From positions 3,739,381 through 3,803,380 of the forward strand of contig JADWOT020000009.1 of NCBI GenBank assembly GCA_036345935.2: a stretch of 64,000 nt of DNA. The letters are read 5' to 3'. This DNA comes from Taenia hydatigena. Taxonomy: Eukaryota > Platyhelminthes > Cestoda > Cyclophyllidea > Taeniidae. Shown here piece after piece: positions 1 to 11,803 of the stretch (its first letter is position 1; each line of letters begins with the position of its first letter). The translations under genes were made by a program, and so were the position numbers. The notes under the pieces are model-generated. The model did not search any database, was not told the origin of the DNA, and was given only the letters and a program-made list of their open reading frames with translations.

Positions 1-1
1 A

Positions 2-328
2 AATCACCCCATAGAGGACGCGATCTTGGGTGCCGATGAGGATGAACCGATTGAGGGAGAGGGCCAAATAGATGGCAAGCAGACTAGTAAAGATCAAGGG
101 GAAGCCACGACACATTCTGAAAGGCAGAAACACGGTTACCCTCCTCCTGCTTCTTCATTTTTGGATAAAAAGAATTCCGTCAATACAGTTTATTTGAAAA
201 CCCAATGTACGAAAGTGGAATCAATAGTACAAAAGAAATCAGAGAAGCTAAAGCGTCGCAGGGAAGCGGATTATGGAAAAGATGAAGAGGATGATGGAGC
301 AAAGGAAGCCAGAGGCAAATGCGTATAG
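2..328 (+). CDS. Possible 3' coding fragment of an unrecognised gene
   Basis: The frame is open from the window edge to a stop at 326-328. The product is hydrophilic and rich in Glu, Lys and Asp, with a KLKRRR basic patch near its end and an acidic KDEEDD stretch just after. It could be the last exon of a gene that starts outside the window, or a chance ORF. I recognise no domain, and the 3' side shows no feature that helps. Confidence is low. Confidence 0.22.
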   Translation, partial: NHPIEDAILGADEDEPIEGEGQIDGKQTSKDQGEATTHSERQKHGYPPPASSFLDKKNSVNTVYLKTQCTKVESIVQKKSEKLKRRREADYGKDEEDDGAKEARGKCV

Positions 329-1298
329 TTGATTGAAAGACAACGCCATTGAGTCGAAGATGAAGGCAACGATAAGGGCTGAAATGAAGTAGATGAAAGG
401 TAGCAAAGGGCATCTAAAGGCTGCTGAGGACCACATGTAATTAGCGTGATCATGTTTAGTAAGTTGAGTAGTTGCTTCACTATCCAAGCAAACAGAAAAC
501 CTTTACGATGTGAAACGGAACATCCGCATGAGGGCAGTAAAGCAAAAAAGACATTACTTTCGTTTTTATCTAGGATCACGAAAATGAACGGTTTCGGGGC
601 TTCTTCGACTACCTCAACTTTCGCCTTATCCATGATCTTTTGATGACTTACTCCTGCTAACTTTGTAGGTTGTCGTTGGTAGACAGTGGTTTATGGTTAT
701 AGATTTCAATTACACAAAATCTAGCCCGTGAAAATTTAGAAACACGGCCTATATGGATGTATTTGCTCACATGTATATCAAAATGTTGAAAACAATAAAA
801 ATAGGGCGCTGGTTACAAGTTATTACGAAGTGATTTCGAGGATTTGCACGCATTAGATAAGACAATGGGGATTGCCAACATTTATGCTAATGAAAATACA
901 TTAAAGCTGAAATTACATTTGAGCTCTTTATAAATGATAATGGGGACGCGAAATGAAATAAACAAAACGATTGTGTCGCTACACTGACGCTGACTAGACA
1001 ATGAGAGTGAAAGAGTATTCAATGAAACACAAGAAAACGATCAAATTACAAGCCAGGAACCAATGAAATTTACTCAATATGGAGAGGTGAATGTGGTGAT
1101 AGCGTCGGTAATAAACCAGGACTAAAGAGCAACTTTTAAGCCATTAAAACACACCAAATCGGCTATTTAGATGCTACTCCCCAAGTTTGTATAACTTGGA
1201 ATGCGTTCAAAAGGCCAAAGACCAGATATGAGGCAAACTGAGAAAAAAAACCCACCCCAAAGTTAGGACGTGACTACATCAAAATTGGTTGTTTTGTT
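329..1298. other. Intergenic, nothing firm
   Basis: AT-rich sequence without a recognisable gene or repeat. One weak possibility is a first exon on the minus strand starting at the ATG at 633-631 (MDKAKVEVVEEAPKPFIF...), open for about 45 codons before a GT. I could not find a matching next exon or name the product. Confidence 0.3.
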
Positions 1299-1783
1299 CT
1301 AGCATACAGCCATTCGGATAACAACACTAAACAGTCCGCTAATGAAAACTGAACAAGTCAGGAGTCGATTGTACTACGCTTTGTAAGTAAAAAAAGCCAT
1401 AAAGTTGTGTTCATTGAAAGGGGACATACTTCGAAAGTTGTAACACCTACATGATAAGAGTAACACAGTAAAAGTGCTAAGCAGACCCATGACAAGCATC
1501 AACACAGGTGCATATATTCGCGCAAGCTTATGGGCCCGGAGGTTAACAATTGCAATTATCATAGCGATTCCGTATATGACGCCATTACAAGCTGCTCCCC
1601 ACAAAAAAACCTTCCACCAAATATCTAAGAGGTCACAGAATCTATGTCCTACCACTTAGTCTCCAAGTCGTAACATTCACCGCCACATCCATCCCCAAAA
1701 CAAGAGTGAACCCCTAGGTCGGTATCATAAAGGAGGCTAATTTTGCACAAAGCGTTTGGGAAATTTAGTGCCGCAGACACCAT
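1299..1783 (-). CDS. TMEM170-like small multi-pass membrane protein
   Basis: Three-exon model on the minus strand: 1783-1687, 1654-1378 and 1338-1299, 414 nt, 137 aa. TMEM170A/B are 132-144 aa proteins of the ER and nuclear envelope involved in membrane shaping. The match rests on the WWKVFLWG segment (family pattern MWYxxFLWA), a hydrophobic helix after it, the NLRAHKLARIY loop, a second helix from APVLMLVMG, the SMSPFNE motif (family MxPxEA), and a last helix ending in SVVIRMAVC. The two introns would be 32 and 39 bp. The second intron fits the phase and the C-terminal family pattern well. The first has a weak donor (GGAT|GTGGCG), so the first 32 residues are the least certain part. The start is the ATG at 1783-1781. 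The third helix is less hydrophobic than in vertebrates. Confidence 0.62.
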
Positions 1784-1992
1784 TTTCGATAGTTGTATAT
1801 GAGTTATACAAGTTAGAAGGCAGTCTAAACTTTTAACAAACAATTTAAAGGCACAATCATTTGTTATTCATTGCTTAAAAAAAATCTTGGCACGGAAGAA
1901 AATTAAATTCCTACTAAATATTCCTAAGCAGTAACTGTTTATGAATTATGACCTTTATATGTAAAATCATTCCACATGTGGAGAGTCATTGT

Positions 1993-2183
1993 TGTAATAC
2001 TTTGTTTGTTTAAACTACCGGTTTCGGCCAAGGACATAGACTTGGCCACATCGCTCTGGATGCGTTGGCTGGCCTCGGGGTCGTGCCAGCAGTACATTTT
2101 CCTGTATCTGTTGAATATATATATATATATTCTAACCTAGCATTCTGCCTTCTTCTGCCCCAAAGGAGCCTCAGGACGCTACG
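1993..2183 (+). repeat. 5' LTR of TRIM copy A
   Basis: 191 bp. Contains the variant core GGACATAGACTTGGCC instead of the common GGTCACAGAGGTGGCC, and an expanded (TA)n tract near 2118-2130 that could act as a TATA-like element. Terminates in CTACG rather than CTACA. Confidence 0.9.
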
Positions 2184-2200
2184 TTGGTGGCAGCGGAAAG
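2184..2200 (+). promoter_or_regulatory. Putative TRIM primer-binding site
   Basis: TTGGTGGCAGCGGAAAG lies directly after the 5' LTR. TGGTGGCAGCGG differs by two bases from TGGTAGCAGAGG, which would pair with a typical animal initiator tRNA-Met 3' end. The tRNA assignment is an inference. The same block survives in copy B and at about 15206. Confidence 0.6.
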
Positions 2201-2710
2201 CGGGCCTGACTCTATAGGGCTTCTATCCCGATCTCCATCGCCTGTGGCATATTGCAGCGGTGCGAAAGAAGTGCATGTGCTACGGATGGGAACATCTCAG
2301 ACATCCCATAGCAGAAGGGCTAAGACCGACGTCCACCTTCGGTATCTGCTCCACATCCGTGTTCCACAGGAAAGCTATTAACAACTGAAGCGACACTAGC
2401 CATGGACCATCTGCAAAGATTTCTTTTCGGAGATTACCCTTAGCATACTTGCTTAAGGCGATCAATGTGGTTGGCAGGACCTCTTATTCTGAACATCGTT
2501 CCCTAGCCAGACGAGACTTTAAGTCCATTGAACTGCCAAGGGGGTCCACTGGCGTTGGTGTCAAGCATCGCCTCAATCGCGTCGAATGTCGTCGACTGGG
2601 ATGGCTAGCTCATGGGTGCTTCTTGCGGCACTGATTACGCTGTGATGGCTGACGCAGGAAGTGAACCAAGGGTCGCATCGGGAACGACGCTTGAGAGAGG
2701 AGAGGGATAA

Positions 2711-2895
2711 TGTAATACTTTGTTAGTTTGGTATGCCAATTTCGGTCAGAGTCACAGAGGTGGCCATATTGTCCTATCTACGTATGCTGGCCTCCTGGTA
2801 ATGCCAGCAGCTCATTTTCTCTGTCTGTTGAATATATATATTCTACCCCAGTATTCTGCCTTCTTTTGCCTTCGAGGGAGCCTTGGGACGCCACA
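2711..2895 (+). repeat. 3' LTR of TRIM copy A
   Basis: 185 bp, TGTAATACTTTG...GACGCCACA. It is nearly identical to the 3' LTR of copy B and clearly different from its own 5' LTR. Confidence 0.9.
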
Positions 2896-2900
2896 ATTGT

Positions 2901-3829
2901 AGTATCTCGAGTTTCTCCAAGTTTGCAATAGGCCTAGACAGAACAGCAGGACGTATATTTAAAGCTCACAGAAGGAGTGTAAAGGTATCAACATAACTTG
3001 TAGGTTGTGCTGCAGATCGGATACTGCGGCGTCTGGCGTGTCCATGTATCTATCATACAATTGGGAAGTCTCAGTTTTTTGCAATTTCGTCCCTTGTCTG
3101 GGAGGCGTTCCTATGGTTGGGTACCATTCCCTTTTGTTGTCCAACTTGGTGATGTGTGATTCCCAGTGCCGTTTTAGCCGCTATTGGTAATTGGTTTCCT
3201 CAACAATGATAATTTGCCTGCAATTGAGCAGCAAAAATGTGCACACCCTTTAAAGGTATTTGGACTTGGTTGTGGTCGGTTATTGCTGGCATCTAAATAA
3301 ACAGATGGATTTTCGATCCTTGGGTTCATGCTACCCATCATTTTGTCAGTGTTGTGACAACTTTAATTCAACACTTTACAAAAAAGTCCGTCGTGGAGTG
3401 AATCGACAGCATTGGTATTCCGTTCACGCTTTAGCATCTCTGAGGTAATTTTACCTTAAGCTATTTATGCTAGAGCTGGCTTTCTTGGGCCTGCTAAGAG
3501 TTCTCAGGATGCAAGGATGCGAACTATTTACAAAACTGAGCATCAGTAGCAAAAGAAAGCCACGCAGTTTCCTGCCCTTGGTCCGGAAGACTGGTTGGAG
3601 GAAGGCATCATTTACTGTGCTAACGTTGGAATTTTGCAGTTGGCTAGAGCTTCGTTCGGAAATCCGAATTTTCCTGTCCTTATGGATCGATGCTCCCTCT
3701 TCCGTCATAAGGCTATCCCCAACTGCTCCCTTGCAACCCGGAAGTTGTATTCGAACAAAAATGATTAACAAAATTACCTCGTCATTCCTGGAAAAATGTG
3801 TTAATAATTTGCGAGAATTAGTGGTTCCC
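2901..3829. other. Intergenic, no gene recognised
   Basis: Contains overlapping ORFs of about 130 codons on both strands (3467-3862 plus, 3451-3831 minus). Neither resembles a family I know and neither shows convincing splice context, so no gene is called. Confidence 0.35.
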
Positions 3830-3972
3830 AATCCTGGGGCAGTATATGTATTGACAACGTGAAGAGCTGGTCGGTTACTATTGGCATGGCCCGGAGGTTA
3901 GGTCACCGGAGAAGGTACAATTGCAAAGCCCCTGCCCTTAACCAAAACCGGGAGTCAAACAAATAATTAACT
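3830..3972 (-). repeat. Decayed TRIM LTR
   Basis: Keeps the landmarks of the LTR in minus orientation: CTGGGGCAGTATATGTATT, then TTGGCATGGCCCGGAGG, then ACCAAAACCGGGAGTCAAAC. The outer ends are eroded, so the limits are approximate and no target duplication is visible. Confidence 0.65.
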
Positions 3973-6900
3973 CATAACTTAGTTCCTCTCCCCTTTCAAA
4001 AGTAGTCCTCGGCGCTCCCTTTCGCGTACCGTCTGTGTCAGCTACCCGCAAACCAACCGCGTCAGTCACTGAATTTGTCTGCGGCTGAGACGATATTTGA
4101 CTACAGTATCACTGACTCCTCTCGACACCTCAACTGGATCTTTATTTCCGTCCTGTGTGGGAAGTGCTTTGGATGGACAGAGGAATTCGCTGACCATCAC
4201 GCCTGTCTATCGCTGGACGTAAGAATTCTGGCCAAACTCAGAACTATTTAACAGAGGTCAGGGTATAGCATGGTTCCTTGAAGATACGATTTCGTATTCA
4301 TATCTCTTTACCGCTTGGTTCTTACCTCATTACTGACCAGTAAAATTTATCTGGGTTCTATCCAGCTGGTTGGAAAATGAAGGAGGAATTGCCTGTTTAC
4401 CCAAATGAATTCTTCATACAGGGTATGGCAGACAGCTTTATAATGAATTTTAGTTGTTTTACGGGTGGAATCGCTTAAGTTGTGAGTATGCTTCCTACTG
4501 AGCAAGGAACTAAGTTATTGGCGAGATAAAGACGTCATTTTCAATCCTTTTGTTGAGGACCGTCCCAGATTCCCCCATCTATAGCACGTACCCTTCTCTC
4601 GTCACATTAAGGTTTAGCTCCCAGCAATAGAGATCAGTGTATTTGTCCTCCTTTGACGTCAGGCTCGCTTTCTGCTGCCATCAATGCAACGTTCTGTCCT
4701 CTCTAAAGATGAAAGTAGGGAAGGGCTGTGGGATTACTAGGACTGTCCGGAAGTCATTTCGTTCGAAGGAGCCTGTAAGTGAGCCTTTACCTAAACCAAA
4801 TGTTAAACGAACATCTAAAGTACTACGGTTTTTCCTGGACTAGCTTCGTAATAGGGATTACAAAAAATGGATGACCACGCAAGTCGGTATTGAATATGGC
4901 TTTTTCTTTGAGAGCAAAGCTTTTGCATCAAAGACACCACTTCCCGTCCTTGGTGACAGAAATTATGAAGATTAGTCCTTTGAGCCATACGTCTTCGCCC
5001 CACTTCTCCTAATGCGATTTATCCTTAACGCTCTCCTACACAAGTGAATAGCAAGCGAGGTTTGAAGAGGCATACGTCTGAGTGACGTAGATCACGTCTC
5101 ACCCACAATTTCTGCTAATTTGTTTGGAGGTAACCCAACAACCCTCCATTAAATTAGAACTGAGAGCTCAATAGTTCGCTTTTACTCCTCTAAAAGAACG
5201 GAGCATCAGACTTATCAAAAGTAATATTGAAAATGGGTAAGTTTACTAATTCGACTAAGTGGTTTCAGTTGTTGAACGATCCCTTTAGCATAAATTCAGT
5301 TATTGGGAGGTTTCACTAATTTAATCAAGCCATTGGAATAGTGTACCAGAGCCTTGTGTAAAATTCACATCAGAGTTGGTCAAAAAGGCTACTCAAGTAC
5401 AACTTGGCTGCACCACGAACGGATGGCCATTTCATGACTTGGGGCAAGATTAACTCCATGCGGGCTTAAGGGTTTAGCATAGACTTCCATTAGGATGCGA
5501 CCTATCATCGTTGGTCGTTCTTAATATTGTCTTTTTGGGTTTTTCTTGACCTTCAGGAAATCGATTCTTTGAAGAGACCTGTTTGCATTAGAGCCTATGG
5601 TAGTATTTACACATTTTTAATCGGGATTACGTTAATTCAGTAAGTTACTTTCACATTCATTTGGTGGATTGCGTTTTCAGCTATAATGAATGACGGGGAT
5701 ACACTCCGGTGTCAAATGTATTTTGTTACGTTCTTTTCAGGCGGATATGCTCTATTTAATGTCACACTGAAGTCGCATTTGGTCATACATGTGCAACCGC
5801 TGGGCTTTGAATTCAGACCTCTTGAATGCGTGGGCATTCTCGAGCCGATACTTCAGTGACTTTTATTCCACCCATGTGAAGCATTGTAATAAAAGTAGGT
5901 ATGGGCAAGAGAGTATTAGCTGATCAAGCGGAATCCGCCGGGACTTCCAAAGTGCCAGCACGGAAAACTTGAGGGGAGTTGGTTTTAACTCCTCCAGTTG
6001 GCTTTTTATTAAAAGGAATAGACTAGTCGAATGAGGTAAGTCCAACTGTGACCCAAACAAATGCATTAATCTGGCTCACCAAATACATTGAAGTTGACGA
6101 TTGAAATGAAGTGAAGCTAAATAAGCCCATAACTTGTTGAAAGAGAAGCGTGTTATGCCTTTACAAGACATTGTATTCACGGCCCAGTATTGTATTTCAC
6201 AGTTGGCATTTTGATGGTCAACTCTAAAGTAGTACATCTAAACTCGCATTAAATCAAACCACAACGAATAATCTGAGCAGCACCCAGATGGCCGAAGCTC
6301 AAGAGAGAAAATGATATTGTGCATGCCCACCCACACAAATTGCTCATCTGGGTAGCTGGACAAGAACGGACCGACGTATTATTGCAGTTTCCTGTCGTCA
6401 CCTTCAATTCTTATTGTGTTCCCTTCTTGGCAACCTTCTCATTGGCTTTTAACTTCACAATCTTTCATACGTCACTATGCCACGTACCGAAAATATTAAG
6501 ACTTACGAGAGGTAGACTTAAACCAAGGTACTTGTAACTGCATGAGTGGGAGCTATGCGGGTAATTTAAAATGTCTTACGCGTGATTAAACTTGCAATTA
6601 TGTAGTTATCGTACATCCTGGGGAGATCATTTCATGGTCCGGAGCCCTTTTTTTGCTTTTGAGTAACATAAGAGTAGACAAGTTAACTAACCAACTTTGG
6701 TGAAGTAGCCATTAACTTTCAGGCACAACCCTTGTAGATTCTTCACAAACTATTTCTCTGAATATGATTAAAGATGTCCACGTGACTGAGGAAGTTTTAG
6801 GTTGGCGTTTGCACTTTGGCGCGTTTCCTTTTTGCATTGGCACCACTCTTCGCATTGGTGCTTCACAGGAGACGCTTTAAAAAAGTGGGTTCAACCTTTG

Positions 6901-9900
6901 TAAGTGGGTGTGCCCGTTAATGTTGCGCTTCCTGTATTGGGGATTCCGGGACCCAAAGCTTTGCTGTATCGTTTATCTAACTGAAATTGGAGCAGGTCAT
7001 GTTGTATTAATGGGTTATAAAAGGTTCATAGGATTAATTGCGCCTTCGTTTTTGCTCACCACCTGTATCCATTCAAGCAATCGAGCGAAAATGTATGTTA
7101 AGGGACGATCCCTGCGATCCCTATAAATTCGTCCCCAATTTATGTTTTTTTTTTTGTTCCAAAAGCAGTTTCATATCACAATATCCATAGCTAGTTATGG
7201 ATAAGGATATTGAAATTGACCTGGTCTGGAGGTATCCATGCCTTATGCTTATTAAGGGGAATCTTAGTGAATTTGAAAGCCGAGCTACTTAAAATGAGCG
7301 ATTCCGTTTGTATCGTAGTAATTAATGCATTTCCACAGAATAACCTCTGATTCTTCGTTTATAACATCTTAAAAATTGAATGCTCATCAGTGGCCTTGAT
7401 GCAAGTACCGCTTAAGTCCAGTCGAAAATTTTAACTTCACAATCATATTTAAAGATGGTTCTGCGGTCGTGCTGCGCAATGTAATAAGCAGTAAACCATT
7501 CCGATGACTTTTAAGGAGACGGGACCTAACCCGCGAACGTCCACCGTACAGAGCATTTCAAATTCATTTTATACGGTGAAGTTGTGTTTAGCTGCAATGG
7601 TCCGATGGGACCGTGTTGATAATTTAATGATATTCGCACGACAGTCAACGATGATCTTGCTCTACAGTTCCCATCCTGCAGTCTTGCCAGTCGTCTCTGT
7701 AAAACATTCAGCCAACGGGTGAAGCGCATGCTTCTGTACTCCGGACCGATATATGATGACCTAGCATTGAATTGTACACGAGAGAAATTTGCCCTGACAG
7801 CGTCAAACACAATCATTTACGAACATTTTCAATTTCGAATAGCGGTACTTACATAGGAAGGCTACACCAGAATCTTTAAGCTGCACTGGCAAACCTTTTT
7901 GGGTAACATAGACTGTTTCTTAAAATATAAGGTTGCTACGCCTTAAACTCTATTCTTGGTTACCTTTCCAAACTCAAATGTTTCCATGCATTATCTCGCC
8001 TGGTTTTTCGTTCAGGTACACAGCCACTTGATGGACGGATACCTTAATCAACCTTATACCGCACTTTCCTTTCGTTATCTAGGTAAGGGAACAATTTAAA
8101 ATAAACCATTGCATTTCTATGCCTCGCCCCAGGTTTTTAATTCACTATGATAAAAAATGGCATTTTTGTCGACATCAATGATATTTATGTAGCAGGTACA
8201 GCTTCTAGGAGGACGGACTGATGAATGATTGCGTAAATTACATGGCCAAAAATACTAGGAATTTAAACCCACCTATATTTAATAAATCTCAAACTTTCCG
8301 TATTTAAAACCATTAACAAATAATGGAAGTTTAATTTTAATGAAAATAGCTACTAAGTACCCTTAATGATGAACGCAATGCCACAAACCAGTTGAGTACT
8401 TTGCAAATTTGCCCCAAAAGGTACCTAGTTGATGTGACACGGCGATGGTACAACTTATCTAAGCACTGATTTTACTCTCATGATTCCAAACACTGCTAAT
8501 TATCAGATGTTATTAGTAGAAGAAAGTAGGCAGGTTGCTCAAACAGGCCGGGACCTGTTGTCGCCGGGCCATAGTGAATATGTGAAGGCGGCAGGTCAGC
8601 CTATGCGGATCGTGGCAGTGCTTTGTATTTGGGTCAGGCACCCGGAGCCGCCCGCTTCCGTGCTACATACATGGCGCCTGCCACGTTGGCGCTCTATACA
8701 TCACCAAACTCCAACGGCCAATCAGTTTCCTGGCCCTCGGCGTCGGAGCCGCATGTTTCCACATAAATTAAGACCTCCTATCGATGCGTGCACAGGCAAG
8801 CGGACACAGAGGCGAAAAAGTTCAACCCACGAAGGGGGTGGCCAATACATTTGCGTGAACCACAGATTTTAAGATTTGTGCTCGTCTTGTGCCTAACGGT
8901 GGGGTACTTCCAGTGTGCACAGTCTCATCACACTGTACTCTTTACGAACTAAACTTTGAATCGACTACCAAATCTCAGATGGATTCATTTGCGCTAATTG
9001 TTATAGGAATCACAAGCAGATGACTCGTCGGTAGCTCTGATGAGATGCATTTTCTGAGCAAAGGTAATGCTGAATTTTTGACCAGCCTATACGAAACTCT
9101 AACTCGACGTATAGTTGTGCAAACCTACGAAAGTTTTTTTGGGCAGCTGCTGAACACCGGGTGCCCCACAGACATTGTTCTATACAACTATGAAATTTTA
9201 TCCACTTTAATTAAGCATACGCGGATCGCGTTGGACCAGCTATTTGCTGACCTATCGTTGTCGGGAGGTCAAACTTTATGCATCAGGGGTTAGCGATCTC
9301 TGCGTCTTGTCTCACTCTCCCAGCAAAAGGCCACGTTGTGCCTCTAATGGGCCGTCTAAAGTGGATGAGTTTCACATGGAAACGGTAAAAGCTGAGTTCT
9401 CCAAAAGAAAGGAGTCATAAAGCAAAAAGTCGGCCTATTTACATATATTTCGATTTCTGGATTTTTCAGGCGCTTTGTCAAAAAGTTGGCAGTTTAAGTG
9501 TCTAGCACAAGCATTTTCACTTGTTTTTTTATAACTCCTGCCAGCTTCCCTTAGTGATTCCGAGTATATTTCTCATCCGCAGTTGGATGTGAAATTCAGA
9601 GCCCATGAAAATACCTCAGAGGAGGAAAGTTTTAGTGCAAGTCGAATGGAAACAGTGGAGCATAGCCGATCTGCTTAATATCTTTTTGTAGGAACTCGCC
9701 AGTCTAGTGTTTTGAAAGGAAATTATTCAAGGCGTTCAGAAGGCTAGATAAAAAGATTTCGCACGTGTAAGTGTTTGTAATGTACTTTGCAAACAAGAAA
9801 CAATGCACAAGAGCTGACGATTAGAGAATATTGAATGGATCGTTAGGGATGCAAGGATTCCAGTATTCAAAGAGAGCTGTTCCTGCTAGAACCTGAGATT

Positions 9901-10305
9901 GATTTGACTGCCTTTTGGTGCTGAATCCAAGACTGTTTATCGAGTTCTTCTATTGCGGTGAGTATGATACAGAAAACTTATTATGCAATGTATTCTAGAA
10001 AATTAAAAGAAACTACTCATAATAATTTGTAAGGGGAGATTTATATGGCATGGTTTAAATGACCGGTTGACGGAATCTCTAATTGCGGGATCGGAGGTCA
10101 GCAGAGTCCTATGCCTTGAAACAGTTAACACTTAGGTATGGGGTTTCGACAGCATCTGATTTTCGAACTTTCATACGGATATTACTACAATCGTAACCAT
10201 TTTCGCTGATCTCCTAATTTCGTCGCACCCGAATCTCGCACATTCGCGTCACTCACATGTGAAGGTGTAATAGCGGTATCGCACCTGCGTCATCTTCACT
10301 GCTCG
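3973..10305. other. Long gene-poor stretch
   Basis: I see no recognisable gene, RNA gene or intact mobile element. It is AT-rich with scattered short ORFs. The longest is 8480-8872 (+, 130 codons), in a locally GC-richer patch, with a basic Arg/Pro-rich product of no known family. 9045-9293 (+, 82 codons) is also unrecognised. Exons of unknown genes could be missed here. Confidence 0.3.
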
Positions 10306-11803
10306 TCACTGGTGCTGATGTGTTCGCTTGTGCGCACGCATGTTCGACCGGTCGGCAAAGCGGCGTGTGCACACCGAACAGACGAAGGGTCTCTCGCCGG
10401 TGTGGGTGCGTCGGTGACTCTCCAGCAGCCAGAGTCGTGAGAAACGCCTTCCACACGCCGAGCAGTGGAAAGGCATTGTATGGGTTGCCTCATGAAGTCT
10501 GCAGCGCAAAAAAAATCAAGAAAAACTCAATTTTTTAATAAAGATCCAATCAACGTTCAGAAAAAAATTAGGATAATCCAGCATCGACTAGACCCTCCCG
10601 TGGTTTCAGTCCTTTTCCACGCAATTGATGAGGGACTTCAAACTTTCAATGTTAGCTGACTATTGATGAGGAACTAAACTAGGAACTGACGGCAGCACTT
10701 TACGTGTTTAAGGTCACATCGATTTGACACCTTCCGCGACGTGCCAAAATCGACATTGTGTATGTCACTATCGGCAAAGCATACCTGTTTGCTGTTAAAC
10801 GGTTTAAAATATTAAAAAAGGAACAAATAAGATGATAAAAAACTGCCTGCTCCTCTCATTCACTCGCGGTGGAGTCTTCAAGAGGTCATTACTCCACGTT
10901 TGGCTGCATAAAAAGTAGGGATGATAACGAAGGGGAGGAGAATGACGATGGCGCAGAAACCTGATATTGTCCCGATGTTAATCCAGGAGCCGCGAGCAAC
11001 AAATGTGAAGAAACCTACCGCATAGACGACCTAGATGAATAGGTCTTACTACAATACCGACATGAGTAGGCTCTGGATCTTGGCAAACCACTGATCGATA
11101 GGTCGAGAGGTCGTAGCGCCCTCCCTAGCTGAGTGAACGAAGATCCATGTTTCGGTGTCGACAGATCCAGCAAATTTTCGATGGAAAAGGCGATAGCATT
11201 TGAGGAAAGCGGAGGATAAGAGGAAAAAGAGGAGGAGGAATTGGATACGAAACTCCCCAGACCGCTGTCTCTATTGCTTGAGGGTGTAGTGGAGGAGGGT
11301 GAAGGCTTGCATGAAGTCGAATCGACGTCGATCGGCACTGCAAACACAAAGCTTAAATTCTTATCGAACTCTTCCTGTGTTATTTTAATTCACTTCTGCC
11401 TATTGCTCATCTCCAGCATCCTCCATGCCAGTTCAGTAATTAAATATGTATGAAGGGACCCATTCAAGTTGTGCTTTCAAACTTCATGATCATTCTTTTG
11501 GCGCATCAAGATGCTTACAAAAGAAAGAAAACTTTGCGTTTTACATCGATGCTAATAAAAGATCGCGCATGAAAAGGGATATGATTGCAAATTTTTTAAT
11601 CCTCTTTACTTGTGTGTTGTTAATCATCAAATTTGTACGAAGCCAAATAGAACTGTTTTTTTCTATTAATGTCAACACCAGAAACAAGTGAAAATAAGTA
11701 ACCTACACTGTCCCAATAATAGCACAGTTGAAGTGTGCTCCTGTGGTTCAGAAGAGGCGGAGGCAGGGGTGGAAGAGATGAAGGGAGGTGTCTGGCTTTG
11801 CAT
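10306..11803 (-). CDS. Snail-type C2H2 zinc-finger transcription factor, three fingers
   Basis: Model of three exons on the minus strand: 11803-11707, 11337-11019, 10498-10306; 609 nt, 202 aa, all phases consistent. The N-terminal two thirds is Ser/Thr/Pro-rich and carries FSIENLL, which fits the eh1 Groucho-binding pattern. Three C2H2 fingers lie at the extreme C-terminus: one split by the last intron (CRYC...H-x3-H), then CSACGRRFSRLWLLESH and CSVCTRRFADRSNMRAH. The phrases WLLxxHxRTHTGE and FADRSNxRAH are typical of Snail/Scratch fingers. Snail proteins usually have four or five fingers and an N-terminal SNAG motif; neither is seen here, so the gene may be reduced or a 5' exon may be missing. 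The first exon is the weakest part and is supported mainly by phase. Expected to be a nuclear repressor binding E-box-like DNA. Confidence 0.66.

Larger units (their letters stand above)
1993..2895 (+). mobile_element. Intact TRIM retroelement, copy A (Ta-TRIM-like)
   Basis: A 903-bp element: 5' LTR 1993-2183, internal region 2184-2710, 3' LTR 2711-2895. It is flanked by a perfect 5-bp target duplication, ATTGT (1988-1992 and 2896-2900). LTRs start with TG and the 3' LTR ends with CA; the 5' LTR ends CG. A primer-binding-site-like TGGTGGCAGCGG follows the 5' LTR and a purine tract GAGAGAGGAGAGGG (2693-2706) precedes the 3' LTR. No gag or pol is encoded; the internal ORFs of about 65 codons are shared with copy B because the DNA is shared. 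Such elements depend on enzymes from autonomous LTR retrotransposons. In taeniids the Ta-TRIM family is known to be transcribed in stem cells. The two LTRs differ at many positions (see findings). Confidence 0.92.

Noticed and set aside
2184..2634. Internal ORFs of the TRIM copies as possible proteins
   Set aside because: They are shared between A and B only because the DNA is nearly identical; the first starts at GTG inside the primer-binding block, and older copies do not keep them open.
3451..3862. Overlapping ORFs of about 130 codons on both strands
   Set aside because: No family resemblance, no splice context, and the two strands overlap almost completely, as expected for a chance stop-free stretch.
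8480..8872. 130-codon basic, Pro/Arg-rich ORF
   Set aside because: Lies in a GC-richer patch where stops are rarer; no recognisable domain and no supporting neighbouring exon.
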